Origin: Mycobacterium szulgai
GTDB taxonomy: Bacteria > Actinomycetota > Actinomycetes > Mycobacteriales > Mycobacteriaceae
Length of the DNA stretch: 64,000 bases
Direction of reading: 5' to 3'
NCBI RefSeq assembly: GCF_002116635.1
Contig: NZ_LQPW01000125.1
Span: 1-64,000 of the forward strand
A program made the translations under genes and the position numbers. Positions 8,177 through 17,211 of the stretch are shown piece after piece. The notes below the pieces were generated by a model. It was not told the origin of the DNA. It ran no database searches and saw only the letters and a list, made by a program, of their open reading frames with translations. Within the stretch, counting starts at the first letter, position 1, and each line of letters begins with the position of its first letter.

Positions 8177-9342
8177 GCCTCGTCGACACCGCCGAATCCT
8201 GGCTGGCCGCCCACTATGACGAACTGGTCGAATGGCGCCGGCACGTTCATCGCTACCCGGAGCTGGGCCGCCAGGAATACGCCACCACCCAATTCGTCGC
8301 CGAGCGGTTGGCCGACGCGGGGCTGAACCCCAAGGTGCTGCCCGGAGGAACCGGCCTCACCTGTGACTTCGGTCCCGAGCTGCAGCCGAGAATCGCGCTG
8401 CGCGCCGACATGGATGCGCTGCCGATGGCCGAGCGGACCGGTGCGCCGTACGCCTCGACGATGCCCAACGTGGCACACGCCTGTGGTCATGACGCGCACA
8501 CCGCGATCCTGCTGGGCACCGCGCTGGCGCTGGCGTCGGTGCCGGAGTTGCCGGTCGGGGTACGGCTGATCTTCCAGGCCGCCGAAGAGTTGATGCCCGG
8601 CGGCGCCATCGACGCGATCGCGGCCGGGGCATTGAGCGGAGTGTCGCGGATTTTCGCCCTGCACTGCGATCCCCGGCTGGAGGTCGGCAAGATCGCGGTC
8701 CGGCACGGCCCCATCACCTCGGCGGCGGATTCGATTGAGATCACCCTGTATTCGCCCGGCGGGCACACGTCGCGGCCACATTTGACCGCCGACTTGGTCT
8801 ACGGCCTGGGCACGCTGATCACCGGGCTGCCCGGGGTGCTGTCGCGCCGCATCGACCCGCGTAACAGCACCGTGCTGGTGTGGGGTGCGGTCAATGCCGG
8901 AGTGGCCGCCAACGCTATCCCGCAATCCGGGGTGCTGTCCGGCACCGTCCGCACCGCCAGCCGGCACACCTGGCTCGAACTCGAGGGGATCATCCGCCAG
9001 GCCGTGACCGCGCTGCTCTCGCCGTTGGCCATTGAGCACACGCTGCAATACCGGCGAGGTGTGCCGCCAGTGGTCAACGAGGATGTCTCGACCCGCATCC
9101 TCACCCACGCCATCGAGGCCGTCGGCCCCGATGTGCTGGCCGATACCCGGCAATCGGGCGGTGGCGAGGACTTCTCCTGGTATTTGGAGGAAGTGCCCGG
9201 CGCGATGGCGCGCCTGGGCGTCTGGCCCGGTGAGGGACCCCAGCTGGATCTACATCAGCCGACGTTCGACCTCGACGAGCGCGCTCTGGGCATCGGGGTG
9301 CGGGTAATGGTCAACATTATCGAGCAGGCCGCGTCTTTTTGA
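8173..9342 (+). CDS. amiA1: M20-family amidohydrolase AmiA1
   Basis: A 389-residue M20D amidohydrolase, a paralogue of the preceding gene. Motifs: HRYPELGRQEYATT, ALRADMDALPM, ACGHDAHTAILLG (metal ligands), FQAAEELMPGG (catalytic Glu), and SGGGEDFSWYLEEVPG at the distal metal site. It is likely an N-acyl-L-amino-acid amidohydrolase or a related amide hydrolase in the cytosol. It is translationally coupled to amiB1 by an ATGA overlap; the pair is a stable two-gene operon in mycobacteria. It is followed after 90 bp by an unrelated PPE gene. Confidence 0.9.
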   Translation: MSLVDTAESWLAAHYDELVEWRRHVHRYPELGRQEYATTQFVAERLADAGLNPKVLPGGTGLTCDFGPELQPRIALRADMDALPMAERTGAPYASTMPNVAHACGHDAHTAILLGTALALASVPELPVGVRLIFQAAEELMPGGAIDAIAAGALSGVSRIFALHCDPRLEVGKIAVRHGPITSAADSIEITLYSPGGHTSRPHLTADLVYGLGTLITGLPGVLSRRIDPRNSTVLVWGAVNAGVAANAIPQSGVLSGTVRTASRHTWLELEGIIRQAVTALLSPLAIEHTLQYRRGVPPVVNEDVSTRILTHAIEAVGPDVLADTRQSGGGEDFSWYLEEVPGAMARLGVWPGEGPQLDLHQPTFDLDERALGIGVRVMVNIIEQAASF

Positions 9343-9432
9343 CGGGTCACTTTGCTGCGGCCGTTGGACAGATTGGCCCAGTGTTGCCAAAACGGTTCGA
9401 TCGCTTCTCATTCGCCCTAGAGTCTCGGGGCG

Positions 9433-11391
9433 ATGAACTTCTTAATGTTGGCTCCAGAGGTCACCTCGGCATTGATGTTCGCCGGCGCAGGCTCCGCCCC
9501 GATGCTTGCCACGGCGGCGGCGTGGGATGGGCTGGCCAGTGAATTAGCTTCGGCAACAAGCTCTTTCAATTCGGCGATCGCGGGGCTGACCGGGCAGGCG
9601 TGGCAGGGTGCGGCTGCTGAGGCGATGACGGCCGCGGCCACACCCTATGCCGGCTGGTTGGGCACGGCGGCGGCTCAGGCCGCGCAGGCATCGGCTCAGG
9701 CTCAAGCCGTCGCTACCGCGTTCGAGGCGGCCCAAGCGGCCACCATCCACCCCATCGTCGTGGCCGCCAACCGCACTGGACTCCTGCAGTTGGCGCTGTC
9801 GAATCTGTTCGGTCAAAACGCGCCGGCGATCGCGGCTGTCGAGGCCGAATACGAGCAGATGTGGGCTCAGGATGTCGCGGCGATGTTCGGCTACTACACG
9901 AACGCTTCGGCGGCGGCCACCCAATTGGTTCCGTGGAACCTGGGATTCGGCAATACCGGCAGCGGCAACGCCGGCGGCGGAAACACCGGCGACTTCAACA
10001 GCGGCAGCGGCAATTACGGCAGTTGGAACCTGGGCAGCGGCAACGGGAATTCGGGCTCGGTCACAACGCCGAAACCAGGCAGTTTCAACGTAGGCAGCGG
10101 AAATCTAGGTGACACCAACCTGGGCAGCGGAAACTATGGCAACTCCAACGTCGGCAGTGCAAACTATGGCAACACGAACTACGGCAGCGGCAATAACGGG
10201 AGCAACAACATCGGCGCCGGAAACGCCGGAGTGGCCAACTTGGGCGGCGGCAACCGGGGCGACCAAAACTTCGGCAGCGGGAACACCGGCAGCGTCAACT
10301 TCGGCAACGGAAACATCGGAAACTCCAACCTGGGCAGCGGAAACCGCGGCGACCAAAACTTTGGCTTCGGCAACTTCGGGGACAACAATTGGGGACTCGG
10401 TAACACGGGCACCGGCAACGTCGGCTTCGGCAATTCCGGTACCAACAACATCGGCTTCGGGCTCAGCGGCCACAATCAGATCGGTTTCGGTGCCCTGAAT
10501 TCGGGTAGCGGCAACATTGGCTTCGGCAATTCCGGTACCAATAACATCGGCTTCTTCAACTCCGGCAGCGGAAACGTAGGCATCGGCAACTCCGGAGCCT
10601 CCAACACCGGGATCTTCAACTCAGGAGAAGTCAACACTGGCTACGAAAACTCCGGCGGCGGCAATACCGGCATGTGGAACTCGGGCCCCATCAACATGGG
10701 CGTGGGCAATGCTGGCGCCTATAACTTGGGGTCTTATAACTCCGGGTCGCAAAACACCGGGAGCTTTAATGCCGGCGATGTCAACGCAGGCAGCTTCAAC
10801 GAGGGGTCATACAACACGGGCTACTTCAATGCCGGCAACTATGACACTGGCGCCTTCAACGGAGGCGCGCAAAACACCGGTGTATTCAACAGCGGGTGGA
10901 CCAACACGGGATTTGCGAATTCGGCGGATTCCAATACCGGCGGCTTCAACTCCGGTGCCCTCAACACCGGTTTCGGCAGTTCGGTAAACCGATCCGTCGC
11001 CAACTCGGGCTTCGGCAACTCCGGTGCGGGGGGAAGCTCCGGCTTTTACAACACTGGGGTGGAGAACTCCGGTTTCGGCAACTCGGGCTACGGCGCAAAC
11101 TCCGGCTTCTTCAACTCCGGCCTCTCCAACACGGGATTGGGAAATACCGGTAAAGGCGGCTTCAACGCGGGCATGTTCAACTCGGGCAGCGGCGGCGCGA
11201 ACACGGGTATTGGAAACGGCGGCGACGGCGGCTTTAATGCGGGTTTCGGCAACTTAGGTATCGGTGGCTCTAACGCAGGCTTTTTCAACTCAGGGATCGG
11301 CGGCTTCAGCTCGGGGCTCTGGAACTCGGGCAAGTTCGATTCGGGCGCCTTCAACACCGGGTTGGGACAGTCGGGTTTCTTCGGCCGCTAA
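9433..11391 (+). CDS. PPE family protein, MPTR subfamily
   Basis: A 652-residue PPE-MPTR protein. Residues 1-175 form the PPE domain, an alpha-helical domain recognised by ESX type VII secretion (APEVTSALMFAGAGSAPM at the start, the WQGAAAEAM turn near residue 58, LSNLFGQNAPAIA at about 122). The rest is a long array of pentapeptides of the N-x-G-x-G type, predicted to form a beta-helix. No PE partner gene is adjacent. TAGAGT at 9418-9423 fits a -10 and would give an almost leaderless transcript. The stop overlaps by four bases the stop of the convergent GGCT-fold gene. I do not recall a PPE gene at this point in M. tuberculosis, so it looks like an accessory insertion. Confidence 0.93.
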   Translation: MNFLMLAPEVTSALMFAGAGSAPMLATAAAWDGLASELASATSSFNSAIAGLTGQAWQGAAAEAMTAAATPYAGWLGTAAAQAAQASAQAQAVATAFEAAQAATIHPIVVAANRTGLLQLALSNLFGQNAPAIAAVEAEYEQMWAQDVAAMFGYYTNASAAATQLVPWNLGFGNTGSGNAGGGNTGDFNSGSGNYGSWNLGSGNGNSGSVTTPKPGSFNVGSGNLGDTNLGSGNYGNSNVGSANYGNTNYGSGNNGSNNIGAGNAGVANLGGGNRGDQNFGSGNTGSVNFGNGNIGNSNLGSGNRGDQNFGFGNFGDNNWGLGNTGTGNVGFGNSGTNNIGFGLSGHNQIGFGALNSGSGNIGFGNSGTNNIGFFNSGSGNVGIGNSGASNTGIFNSGEVNTGYENSGGGNTGMWNSGPINMGVGNAGAYNLGSYNSGSQNTGSFNAGDVNAGSFNEGSYNTGYFNAGNYDTGAFNGGAQNTGVFNSGWTNTGFANSADSNTGGFNSGALNTGFGSSVNRSVANSGFGNSGAGGSSGFYNTGVENSGFGNSGYGANSGFFNSGLSNTGLGNTGKGGFNAGMFNSGSGGANTGIGNGGDGGFNAGFGNLGIGGSNAGFFNSGIGGFSSGLWNSGKFDSGAFNTGLGQSGFFGR

Positions 11392-11873
11392 GTCGAAGTC
11401 CCGGGCCCGATGTTGCGGGCCGGGCGGGTTCGCAGGTCATGCACGTAATCGGCTGGGGCACCGGCAATTTCGGCCGCATCGGCCATAACCCCCAGATAGC
11501 GCGCCGACGGCAGTCCGCCCTCCCAGGCGTCCAGCACATAGAGCCAGGCCAGCACGGGATCGGTTGTGGTGTCCGAGGATAACCGTTCCACCCGGCAGCG
11601 GATCTTCTTGTGCACGCCGAACTCCGAGCCCTCCCACCGATCAAGGCTCATCTCGTCGGACGGTGTCATGTCGTAGAGCACGACGAACACCTTCGAGTCC
11701 GGATCCTCGACGATGGTGGCCAGCGCGCCTTCCCAGCCGAAGTCCTCACCGCCGAACGTCAGCCGCCACCCGTGCAACCAGCCGGTTCCGGCCATCGGCG
11801 AGTGGGGTGCTCGCTGCAGCATCTGCTCGGGATGCATGTTCGATCCGTAGGCGGCGTAAAGCGGCACGGACAA
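11388..11873 (-). CDS. gamma-glutamylcyclotransferase-fold protein (Rv3304-like)
   Basis: A 161-residue protein of the GGCT/BtrG-like fold, identified from the N-terminal YAAYGSNMHPEQM glycine loop and the VLYDMTPSDEMSLDRWEG segment typical of the barrel. Family members split gamma-glutamyl amides to 5-oxoproline or carry out related chemistry; the substrate here is unknown. There is no signal peptide. It is divergent from lpdA (51 bp) and ends inside the last four bases of the PPE gene. Length agrees with the M. tuberculosis homologue as I recall it. Confidence 0.8.
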   Translation of the reverse strand: MSVPLYAAYGSNMHPEQMLQRAPHSPMAGTGWLHGWRLTFGGEDFGWEGALATIVEDPDSKVFVVLYDMTPSDEMSLDRWEGSEFGVHKKIRCRVERLSSDTTTDPVLAWLYVLDAWEGGLPSARYLGVMADAAEIAGAPADYVHDLRTRPARNIGPGTST

Positions 11874-11924
11874 AGCTTAGACGGCGCGCTGCGGCGTCCG
11901 GCTAGGCCAAGCTAGGTTAGGCCT

Positions 11925-13340
11925 GTGGTGACCCGCATCGTGATCCTTGGTGGCGGCCCGGCCGGTTACGAGGCTGCGCTGGTCGCCGCCACTTCACACC
12001 CCGAATCGACCCACGTCACCGTCATCGACTCAGAAGGCATCGGCGGAGCCGCCGTGCTGGACGACTGCGTGCCGTCCAAAACGTTCATCGCCTCCACCGG
12101 CCTGCGCACCGAGCTGCGCAAAGCGCCCCAGCTGGGCTTCGACATCGACCTCGAGGACGCCAAGATCTCCTTGCCGCAGATCCACGCCAGGGTCAAGGAC
12201 CTGGCCGCGGCGCAGTCCGCCGACATCGCTATGGACCTGCGGAACATGGGGGTACAGGTGATCGCCGGCCGGGGTGAACTGGTCGATCCAACTCCCGGGC
12301 TGGCGCACCACCGCGTCAAGGCGACCGCCGCCGACGGCACCACCACCGAACACGACGCCGACGTCGTGCTGGTCGCCACCGGCGCCAGCCCACGCATTCT
12401 GCCGACTGCCCGGCCCGACGGCGAACGGATTCTGACCTGGCGACAGCTCTACGACCTGAAAAAGCTACCCGAGCATCTCGTCGTGGTCGGCTCGGGTGTC
12501 ACCGGCGCGGAGTTCGTGCACGCTTACACCGAGCTGGGCGTACAGGTGTCGGTGGCGGCCAGCCGGGACCGGGTGCTGCCCTATGAGGACGCCGACGCCG
12601 CGGCGGTGCTCGAAGAGTCGTTCGCCGAACGCGGGGTCCAGCTGTTCAAGAACGCCCGCGCCGAGTCGGTCACCCGCACCGACGCCGGTGTCCTGGTAAC
12701 CATGACCGACGGCCGCACCGTCGAGGGCAGCCACGCCCTGATGACCATCGGGTCGGTGCCCAATACTAGCGGCCTCGGGCTGGAACGGGTCGGCATCGAG
12801 CTCGGCCCCGGCGACTACCTGACGGTGGACCGCGTATCGCGTACCTCGGTGCCCGGCATCTATGCCGCCGGCGACTGCACCGGCCTGCTGCTATTGGCCT
12901 CGGTCGCCGCGATGCAGGGCCGCATCGCGATGTATCACGCGCTGGGCGAGGGTGTCAGCCCGATCCGGCTGCGTACGGTGGCCGCGACGGTGTTCACCCG
13001 CCCCGAGATCGCCGCGGTGGGGGTCCCGCAGTCGGCGATCGACGACGGGTCGGTGCCGGCCCGGACGATAATGCTGCCGCTGCGCACCAACGCGCGGGCC
13101 AAGATGGGCGGGTTGCGCCAAGGGTTCGTCAAGATGTTCTGCCGCAAGTCAACCGGCGTGGTGATCGGCGGCGTGGTGGTGGCTCCGATCGCATCCGAGC
13201 TGATCCTGCCGATCGCCGTCGCCGTGCAGAACCGCATCACGGTCAACGAGCTGGCCCAGACACTCGCCGTTTACCCGTCGTTATCAGGTTCGATAACTGA
13301 GGCCGCCCGTCGCCTCATGGCACACGACGATCTGGACTGA
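11925..13340 (+). CDS. lpdA: LpdA, NAD(P)H quinone reductase of the disulfide-reductase family
   Basis: A 471-residue flavoprotein with the disulfide-reductase fold: FAD site LGGGPAGYEAAL at 8-19, NAD(P) site VVGSGVTGAEF near 187, second FAD motif GIYAAGDCTG near 310, and a C-terminal dimer domain. The redox-active Cys pair is incomplete: GGAAVLDDCVPSK keeps Cys48 but has Ala at the first Cys position, so it cannot act as a lipoamide dehydrogenase. This matches the M. tuberculosis LpdA, described as an NAD(P)H quinone reductase. It starts GTG GTG at 11925. The frame stops at AHDDLD, about 22 residues short of the M. tuberculosis protein as I remember it. It probably forms an operon with glpD2, 97 bp downstream. 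Confidence 0.92.
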   Translation: MVTRIVILGGGPAGYEAALVAATSHPESTHVTVIDSEGIGGAAVLDDCVPSKTFIASTGLRTELRKAPQLGFDIDLEDAKISLPQIHARVKDLAAAQSADIAMDLRNMGVQVIAGRGELVDPTPGLAHHRVKATAADGTTTEHDADVVLVATGASPRILPTARPDGERILTWRQLYDLKKLPEHLVVVGSGVTGAEFVHAYTELGVQVSVAASRDRVLPYEDADAAAVLEESFAERGVQLFKNARAESVTRTDAGVLVTMTDGRTVEGSHALMTIGSVPNTSGLGLERVGIELGPGDYLTVDRVSRTSVPGIYAAGDCTGLLLLASVAAMQGRIAMYHALGEGVSPIRLRTVAATVFTRPEIAAVGVPQSAIDDGSVPARTIMLPLRTNARAKMGGLRQGFVKMFCRKSTGVVIGGVVVAPIASELILPIAVAVQNRITVNELAQTLAVYPSLSGSITEAARRLMAHDDLD

Positions 13341-13437
13341 AGGACGACTCAGGCCGCCCGAACGAACTAGCCTTGGCTACGCAACGCCTACCGCTGAGTA
13401 ACTGAGTAACCGAAGTAACTGACAGGAGTCCTTAGCC

Positions 13438-15183
13438 GTGAGCAACCCGATCCACGGACCGGAGAGCCCCGTCGCGTCGCTCGGGCCGCAGCAGCGCGCA
13501 AGGGCCTGGGAGCGACTCGGTGCCGAGCAATTCGACGTGGTGGTCATCGGCGGCGGCGTGGTGGGTTCGGGCTGCGCCCTGGATGCCGCCACCCGCGGGC
13601 TCAAAGTCGCGCTGGTCGAGGCGCGGGACTTGGCTTCGGGCACCTCGAGCCGGTCGTCGAAGATGTTCCACGGCGGCCTGCGTTATCTCGAGCAACTGGA
13701 ATTCGGGCTGGTGCGTGAGGCGCTCTTCGAGCGCGAGCTGTCGCTGACCACGCTGGCACCCCATCTGGTGAAGCCGCTGCCGTTCCTGTTCCCACTGACC
13801 AAGCGCTGGTGGGAGCGTCCGTACATGGCCGCGGGCATCTTCTTGTACGACAGCCTGGGCGGCGCGAAATCCGTTCCGGCGCAGAAGCATATGACCCGTG
13901 CCGGTGCGCTGCGGCTGAGCCCCGGGCTCAAACGAAGCTCGCTGATCGGCGGTATCCGCTACTACGACACCGTCGTCGACGACGCCCGCCACACCATGAC
14001 GGTGGCACGCACCGCCGCACACTACGGCGCCGTCGTGCGCTGCTCCACCCAGGTGGTCGCGCTGCTGCGCGAGGGCGACCGGGTGACCGGTGTGCGGGTG
14101 CGCGACTCCGAGGACGGCTCGATCACCGAGGTGCGCGGTCACGTGGTGATCAACGCGACCGGCGTGTGGACCGACGAAATCCAGGCGCTGTCCAAGCAGC
14201 GCGGCCGCTTCCAGGTGCGCGCCTCCAAGGGTGTACACGTGGTAGTCCCGCGCGACCGCATCGTCAGCGACGTCGCGATCATCCTGCGCACCGAGAAGTC
14301 GGTTATGTTCGTCATCCCGTGGGGGAGCCACTGGATCATCGGGACCACCGACACCGACTGGAACCTGGATCTGGCGCATCCGGCGGCAACCAAGGCCGAC
14401 ATCGACTACATCCTCGGCACCGTCAACACCGTGCTGGCCACGCCGCTGACCCACGCCGATATCGACGGCGTGTACGCGGGACTGCGCCCGCTGCTGGCCG
14501 GGGAAAGCGAGGAGACCTCCAAGCTGTCCCGGGAACATGCGGTGGCGGTGCCGGCGGCCGGCCTGGTCGCCATCGCGGGTGGCAAGTACACCACCTACCG
14601 GGTGATGGCGGCCGACGCCGTGGACGCCGCGGCCGAATTCATCCCGGCCAGGGTTGCGCCGTCGATCACCCAGAAGGTTCCGCTAATGGGCGCCGACGGC
14701 TACTTCGCCCTGGTCAACCAGACCGAGAATGTCGGTGCGACGCGAAATCTGCACCCCTACCGGGTGCGCCACCTGCTGGACCGCTACGGCTCGCTGATCG
14801 ACGAGGTCCTGGCGTTGGCGTCCGAAGATCCCGAGCTGCTGGGCCCGATCAACGAGGCGCCGGGCTACCTGAAGGTGGAAGCCCTATATGCCGTCACCGC
14901 CGAGGGCGCCCTGCATCTCGAGGACGTGCTGGCCCGGCGGATGCGGATCTCGATCGAATACTCACACCGCGGCGTGGACTGCGCCCAGGAAGTGGCCGAT
15001 CTGATCGCCCCGGCGCTGGGCTGGAGCGCGGCCGACGTCAAGCGTGAGGTCGCCAACTACAAAGCTCGGGTGGAGGCGGAGATACTGTCGCAGGCGCAGC
15101 CCGACGACGTGTCGGCCGACGAGTTGCGCGCCAGCGCACCCGAGGCGCGCGCCGAGATCCTCGAGCCGGTACCGCTGAGCTGA
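13438..15183 (+). CDS. glpD2: glycerol-3-phosphate dehydrogenase GlpD2
   Basis: A 581-residue FAD-dependent glycerol-3-phosphate dehydrogenase; it oxidises sn-glycerol-3-phosphate to dihydroxyacetone phosphate and passes electrons to quinone at the inner face of the membrane. The dinucleotide motif VVVIGGGVVGSGCALDAA covers residues 34-51; family motifs SSRSSKMFHGGLRYL, GIRYYDTVVDDARH, INATGVWTDEI and GGKYTTYRVMA follow, with the C-terminal helical DAO_C domain. Start GTG at 13438, preceded by ACAGGAGTCC. The quinone reductase lpdA just upstream suggests a shared role in respiratory redox balance. Confidence 0.95.
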   Translation: MSNPIHGPESPVASLGPQQRARAWERLGAEQFDVVVIGGGVVGSGCALDAATRGLKVALVEARDLASGTSSRSSKMFHGGLRYLEQLEFGLVREALFERELSLTTLAPHLVKPLPFLFPLTKRWWERPYMAAGIFLYDSLGGAKSVPAQKHMTRAGALRLSPGLKRSSLIGGIRYYDTVVDDARHTMTVARTAAHYGAVVRCSTQVVALLREGDRVTGVRVRDSEDGSITEVRGHVVINATGVWTDEIQALSKQRGRFQVRASKGVHVVVPRDRIVSDVAIILRTEKSVMFVIPWGSHWIIGTTDTDWNLDLAHPAATKADIDYILGTVNTVLATPLTHADIDGVYAGLRPLLAGESEETSKLSREHAVAVPAAGLVAIAGGKYTTYRVMAADAVDAAAEFIPARVAPSITQKVPLMGADGYFALVNQTENVGATRNLHPYRVRHLLDRYGSLIDEVLALASEDPELLGPINEAPGYLKVEALYAVTAEGALHLEDVLARRMRISIEYSHRGVDCAQEVADLIAPALGWSAADVKREVANYKARVEAEILSQAQPDDVSADELRASAPEARAEILEPVPLS

Positions 15184-15263
15184 GCTCACCCGATGACTTG
15201 TTTCACCAGAATCGGGGACTGAGGTCACTAGTAAGCGCTGCCGGACTTGGTGAGCATGGGTGC

Positions 15264-15686
15264 GTGACTAGCATCTCTGTGACAGGTTCGACCCCGATCT
15301 CGACCGTTACCGGTGACGCGGTGGTGCGCGTCGCCGCCGACGCCACGATCGCCGACATCGCCAAAGCTATTGTGGCCCATGATGTTGGGGCGGTTGTGGT
15401 CGGCGACGATAAGATGCCCACCGCCATAGTGAGCGAGCGCGACATCGCCCGGGTGGTGGCCGCTGGACAGGATCCGGCAGCCGTACGTGCCATCGACATG
15501 GCCACCACCAAATTGGTGTGGTGCAGCGCCGAGGCCACCATCGACCAAGTCGCGGTCCAGATGATGGACCACTACATCCGCCACGTGTTGGTCGACGACG
15601 AGGGTGCGCTGGCCGGCATCGTCTCGGCCCGCGACCTGCTGGGCGTTTACAGCGCGCAAGCCGAAACGGAAATAGACTCCGCGTGA
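15264..15686 (+). CDS. CBS-domain protein
   Basis: A 140-residue protein made of two CBS motifs (about 8-65 and 72-132): GAVVVGDDKMPTAIVSERDIARVV and HVLVDDEGALAGIVSARDLLGV. A CBS pair usually binds adenosyl ligands such as AMP, ATP or SAM and controls a partner protein. The GTG at 15264 (TSISVTGSTPIS) is preferred over an upstream frame start because the extra N-terminus has no CBS character. The stop TGA overlaps the GTG of the next gene by 3 nt, so the glutamate-synthase-like enzyme is the obvious partner. This pair is not part of the M. tuberculosis locus as I recall it. Confidence 0.85.
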   Translation: MTSISVTGSTPISTVTGDAVVRVAADATIADIAKAIVAHDVGAVVVGDDKMPTAIVSERDIARVVAAGQDPAAVRAIDMATTKLVWCSAEATIDQVAVQMMDHYIRHVLVDDEGALAGIVSARDLLGVYSAQAETEIDSA

Positions 15687-17206
15687 AGCCCATGGCTGCC
15701 GTGATCGGCGGGAGTCTGGCCGGCGTTGCGGGATGGGACCTGTGGCAGCGCCGGCACACTATCTTGCGGAACTACCCGGTCATCGGGCAGTTGCGGTTCC
15801 TCCTGGAAGCGGTGGGGCCGGAGCTGCGGCAGTACATCGTCACCGACAACAACGCCGAGAGACCCTTCAGCCGCGACCAACGTCGCTGGGTGTACACGTC
15901 GTCGAAGTTGACGGACCGATATTTCGGGTTCGGCACCGACAATGATCTCGAGCGGACCCACAACTACCCGATAATCAAGCATGCCGCGTTCCCGGTGTCG
16001 GCCCCTGATGGCGAGCCTTCTCACCCCGATCCCGCGGTGCCACTGCCGGTGGCGAAGATCCTTGGTGGCGCGCGTAATCGGGCGAAGGCTTTCCGGCCGT
16101 CGTCGTTGGTCAACGTTTCCGGGATGAGCTTCGGGGCGCTGGGCGGCGCGGCTATTACCGCACTGAACAAGGGCGTGGCCATGGCCGGAGCCTTGCAAAC
16201 CACCGGCGAGGGCGGGGTGTCGCCGTATCACCTCAACGGGGGCGACCTGGTCTGGCAGATCGGGACGGGGTACTTCGGTTGCCGCAATGACGACGGCACT
16301 CTTAGCCTGGCTCGCCTGGTCGACAAGGTGGCCGCGACTCCATCGATCCGCGCCATCGAGATCAAGCTCAGTCAGGGTGCCAAGCCCGGGCTGGGCGGCA
16401 TGCTGCCGGGCGCAAAAGTCACCGATGAAATCGCCGCGATCCGTGGGATACCCCCCGGGGTGGACTGCAAGAGCCCCGCTGGACACTCTGCATTCCACGA
16501 TGTCGACGGGCTGCTCGAGCTGGTGGAGACCATCGCTGCGGAGACGGGGCTGCCAGTGGGCATCAAATCGGCGGTCGGCGAAGGCGCCTTTTGGCCTGAG
16601 CTTGCCGAACGGATGGCCCGCACCGGCCGGTGCGTCGATTTCGTGACCATCGACGGCGGCGAGGGGGGTACCGGTGCAGCTCCGCTGGTCTTCACCGACC
16701 ACGTCGCGTTGCCGTTCAAGTGGGCTTTCCCGCGCGTCTACCGGGCCTTTGCAGAAAAGGGCCTGCACCACGATGTGGTGTTCATCGGCTCGGGCAAGCT
16801 TGGCATCCCGGAGAACGCTCTACTGGGTTTGGCGTTGGGTTGCGACATGATCAACGTCGCACGAACTGCGATGTTTTCCATCGGTTGCATCCAGGCCCAG
16901 CGTTGTCACACCGGACGCTGCCCTTCCGGTGTCGCCACCCAGTCAGCCTGGCTTCAGCACGGTCTTGATCCGGCGTCGAAGTCGGTGCGCTGCGCAAACT
17001 ATCTGGCCACCTTGCGGTTTGAGCTGCTGTGTCTGGCCCGGGCCTGCGGCCGCGTCCACCCCGGGCTCGTCCCCCTTGATGCCATCGAGCTTCTCGACGT
17101 CGACCTGCAGTCCGTGCCTGCCGAGGAATTGTTCGGTTACCGGCCGGACTGGGGCATGCCCGGACCGGCCGACATCGCCGCGATTACAGCCCTGATGGCG
17201 CCATAA
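15683..17206 (+). CDS. FMN-binding glutamate synthase family protein
   Basis: A 507-residue protein equivalent to the central FMN/iron-sulfur domain of glutamate synthase. Residues about 120-470 form the TIM barrel (SGMSFGALGGAAI, QTTGEGGVSPYH, EIKLSQGAKPGLGGMLPG, TIDGGEGGTGAAPL), and the 3Fe-4S ligands are in SIGCIQAQRCHTGRC, spacing C-x5-C-x4-C. It lacks the glutaminase domain and GltD, so it may use free ammonia or another amino donor, as in archaeal-type stand-alone enzymes. A short hydrophobic segment (MAAVIGGSLAGVAGWDL) at the N-terminus could anchor it to the membrane. Start GTG at 15683 overlaps the CBS gene stop. Its substrate is uncertain. Confidence 0.88.
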   Translation: MKPMAAVIGGSLAGVAGWDLWQRRHTILRNYPVIGQLRFLLEAVGPELRQYIVTDNNAERPFSRDQRRWVYTSSKLTDRYFGFGTDNDLERTHNYPIIKHAAFPVSAPDGEPSHPDPAVPLPVAKILGGARNRAKAFRPSSLVNVSGMSFGALGGAAITALNKGVAMAGALQTTGEGGVSPYHLNGGDLVWQIGTGYFGCRNDDGTLSLARLVDKVAATPSIRAIEIKLSQGAKPGLGGMLPGAKVTDEIAAIRGIPPGVDCKSPAGHSAFHDVDGLLELVETIAAETGLPVGIKSAVGEGAFWPELAERMARTGRCVDFVTIDGGEGGTGAAPLVFTDHVALPFKWAFPRVYRAFAEKGLHHDVVFIGSGKLGIPENALLGLALGCDMINVARTAMFSIGCIQAQRCHTGRCPSGVATQSAWLQHGLDPASKSVRCANYLATLRFELLCLARACGRVHPGLVPLDAIELLDVDLQSVPAEELFGYRPDWGMPGPADIAAITALMAP

Positions 17207-17211
17207 ACGAC

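Noticed and set aside
10105..11357. Repeated open frames and short tandem repeats that could suggest a repeat array or CRISPR
   Set aside because: The periodicity is that of the N-x-G-x-G codons of the PPE-MPTR gene; there are no unique spacers or palindromic repeat units.
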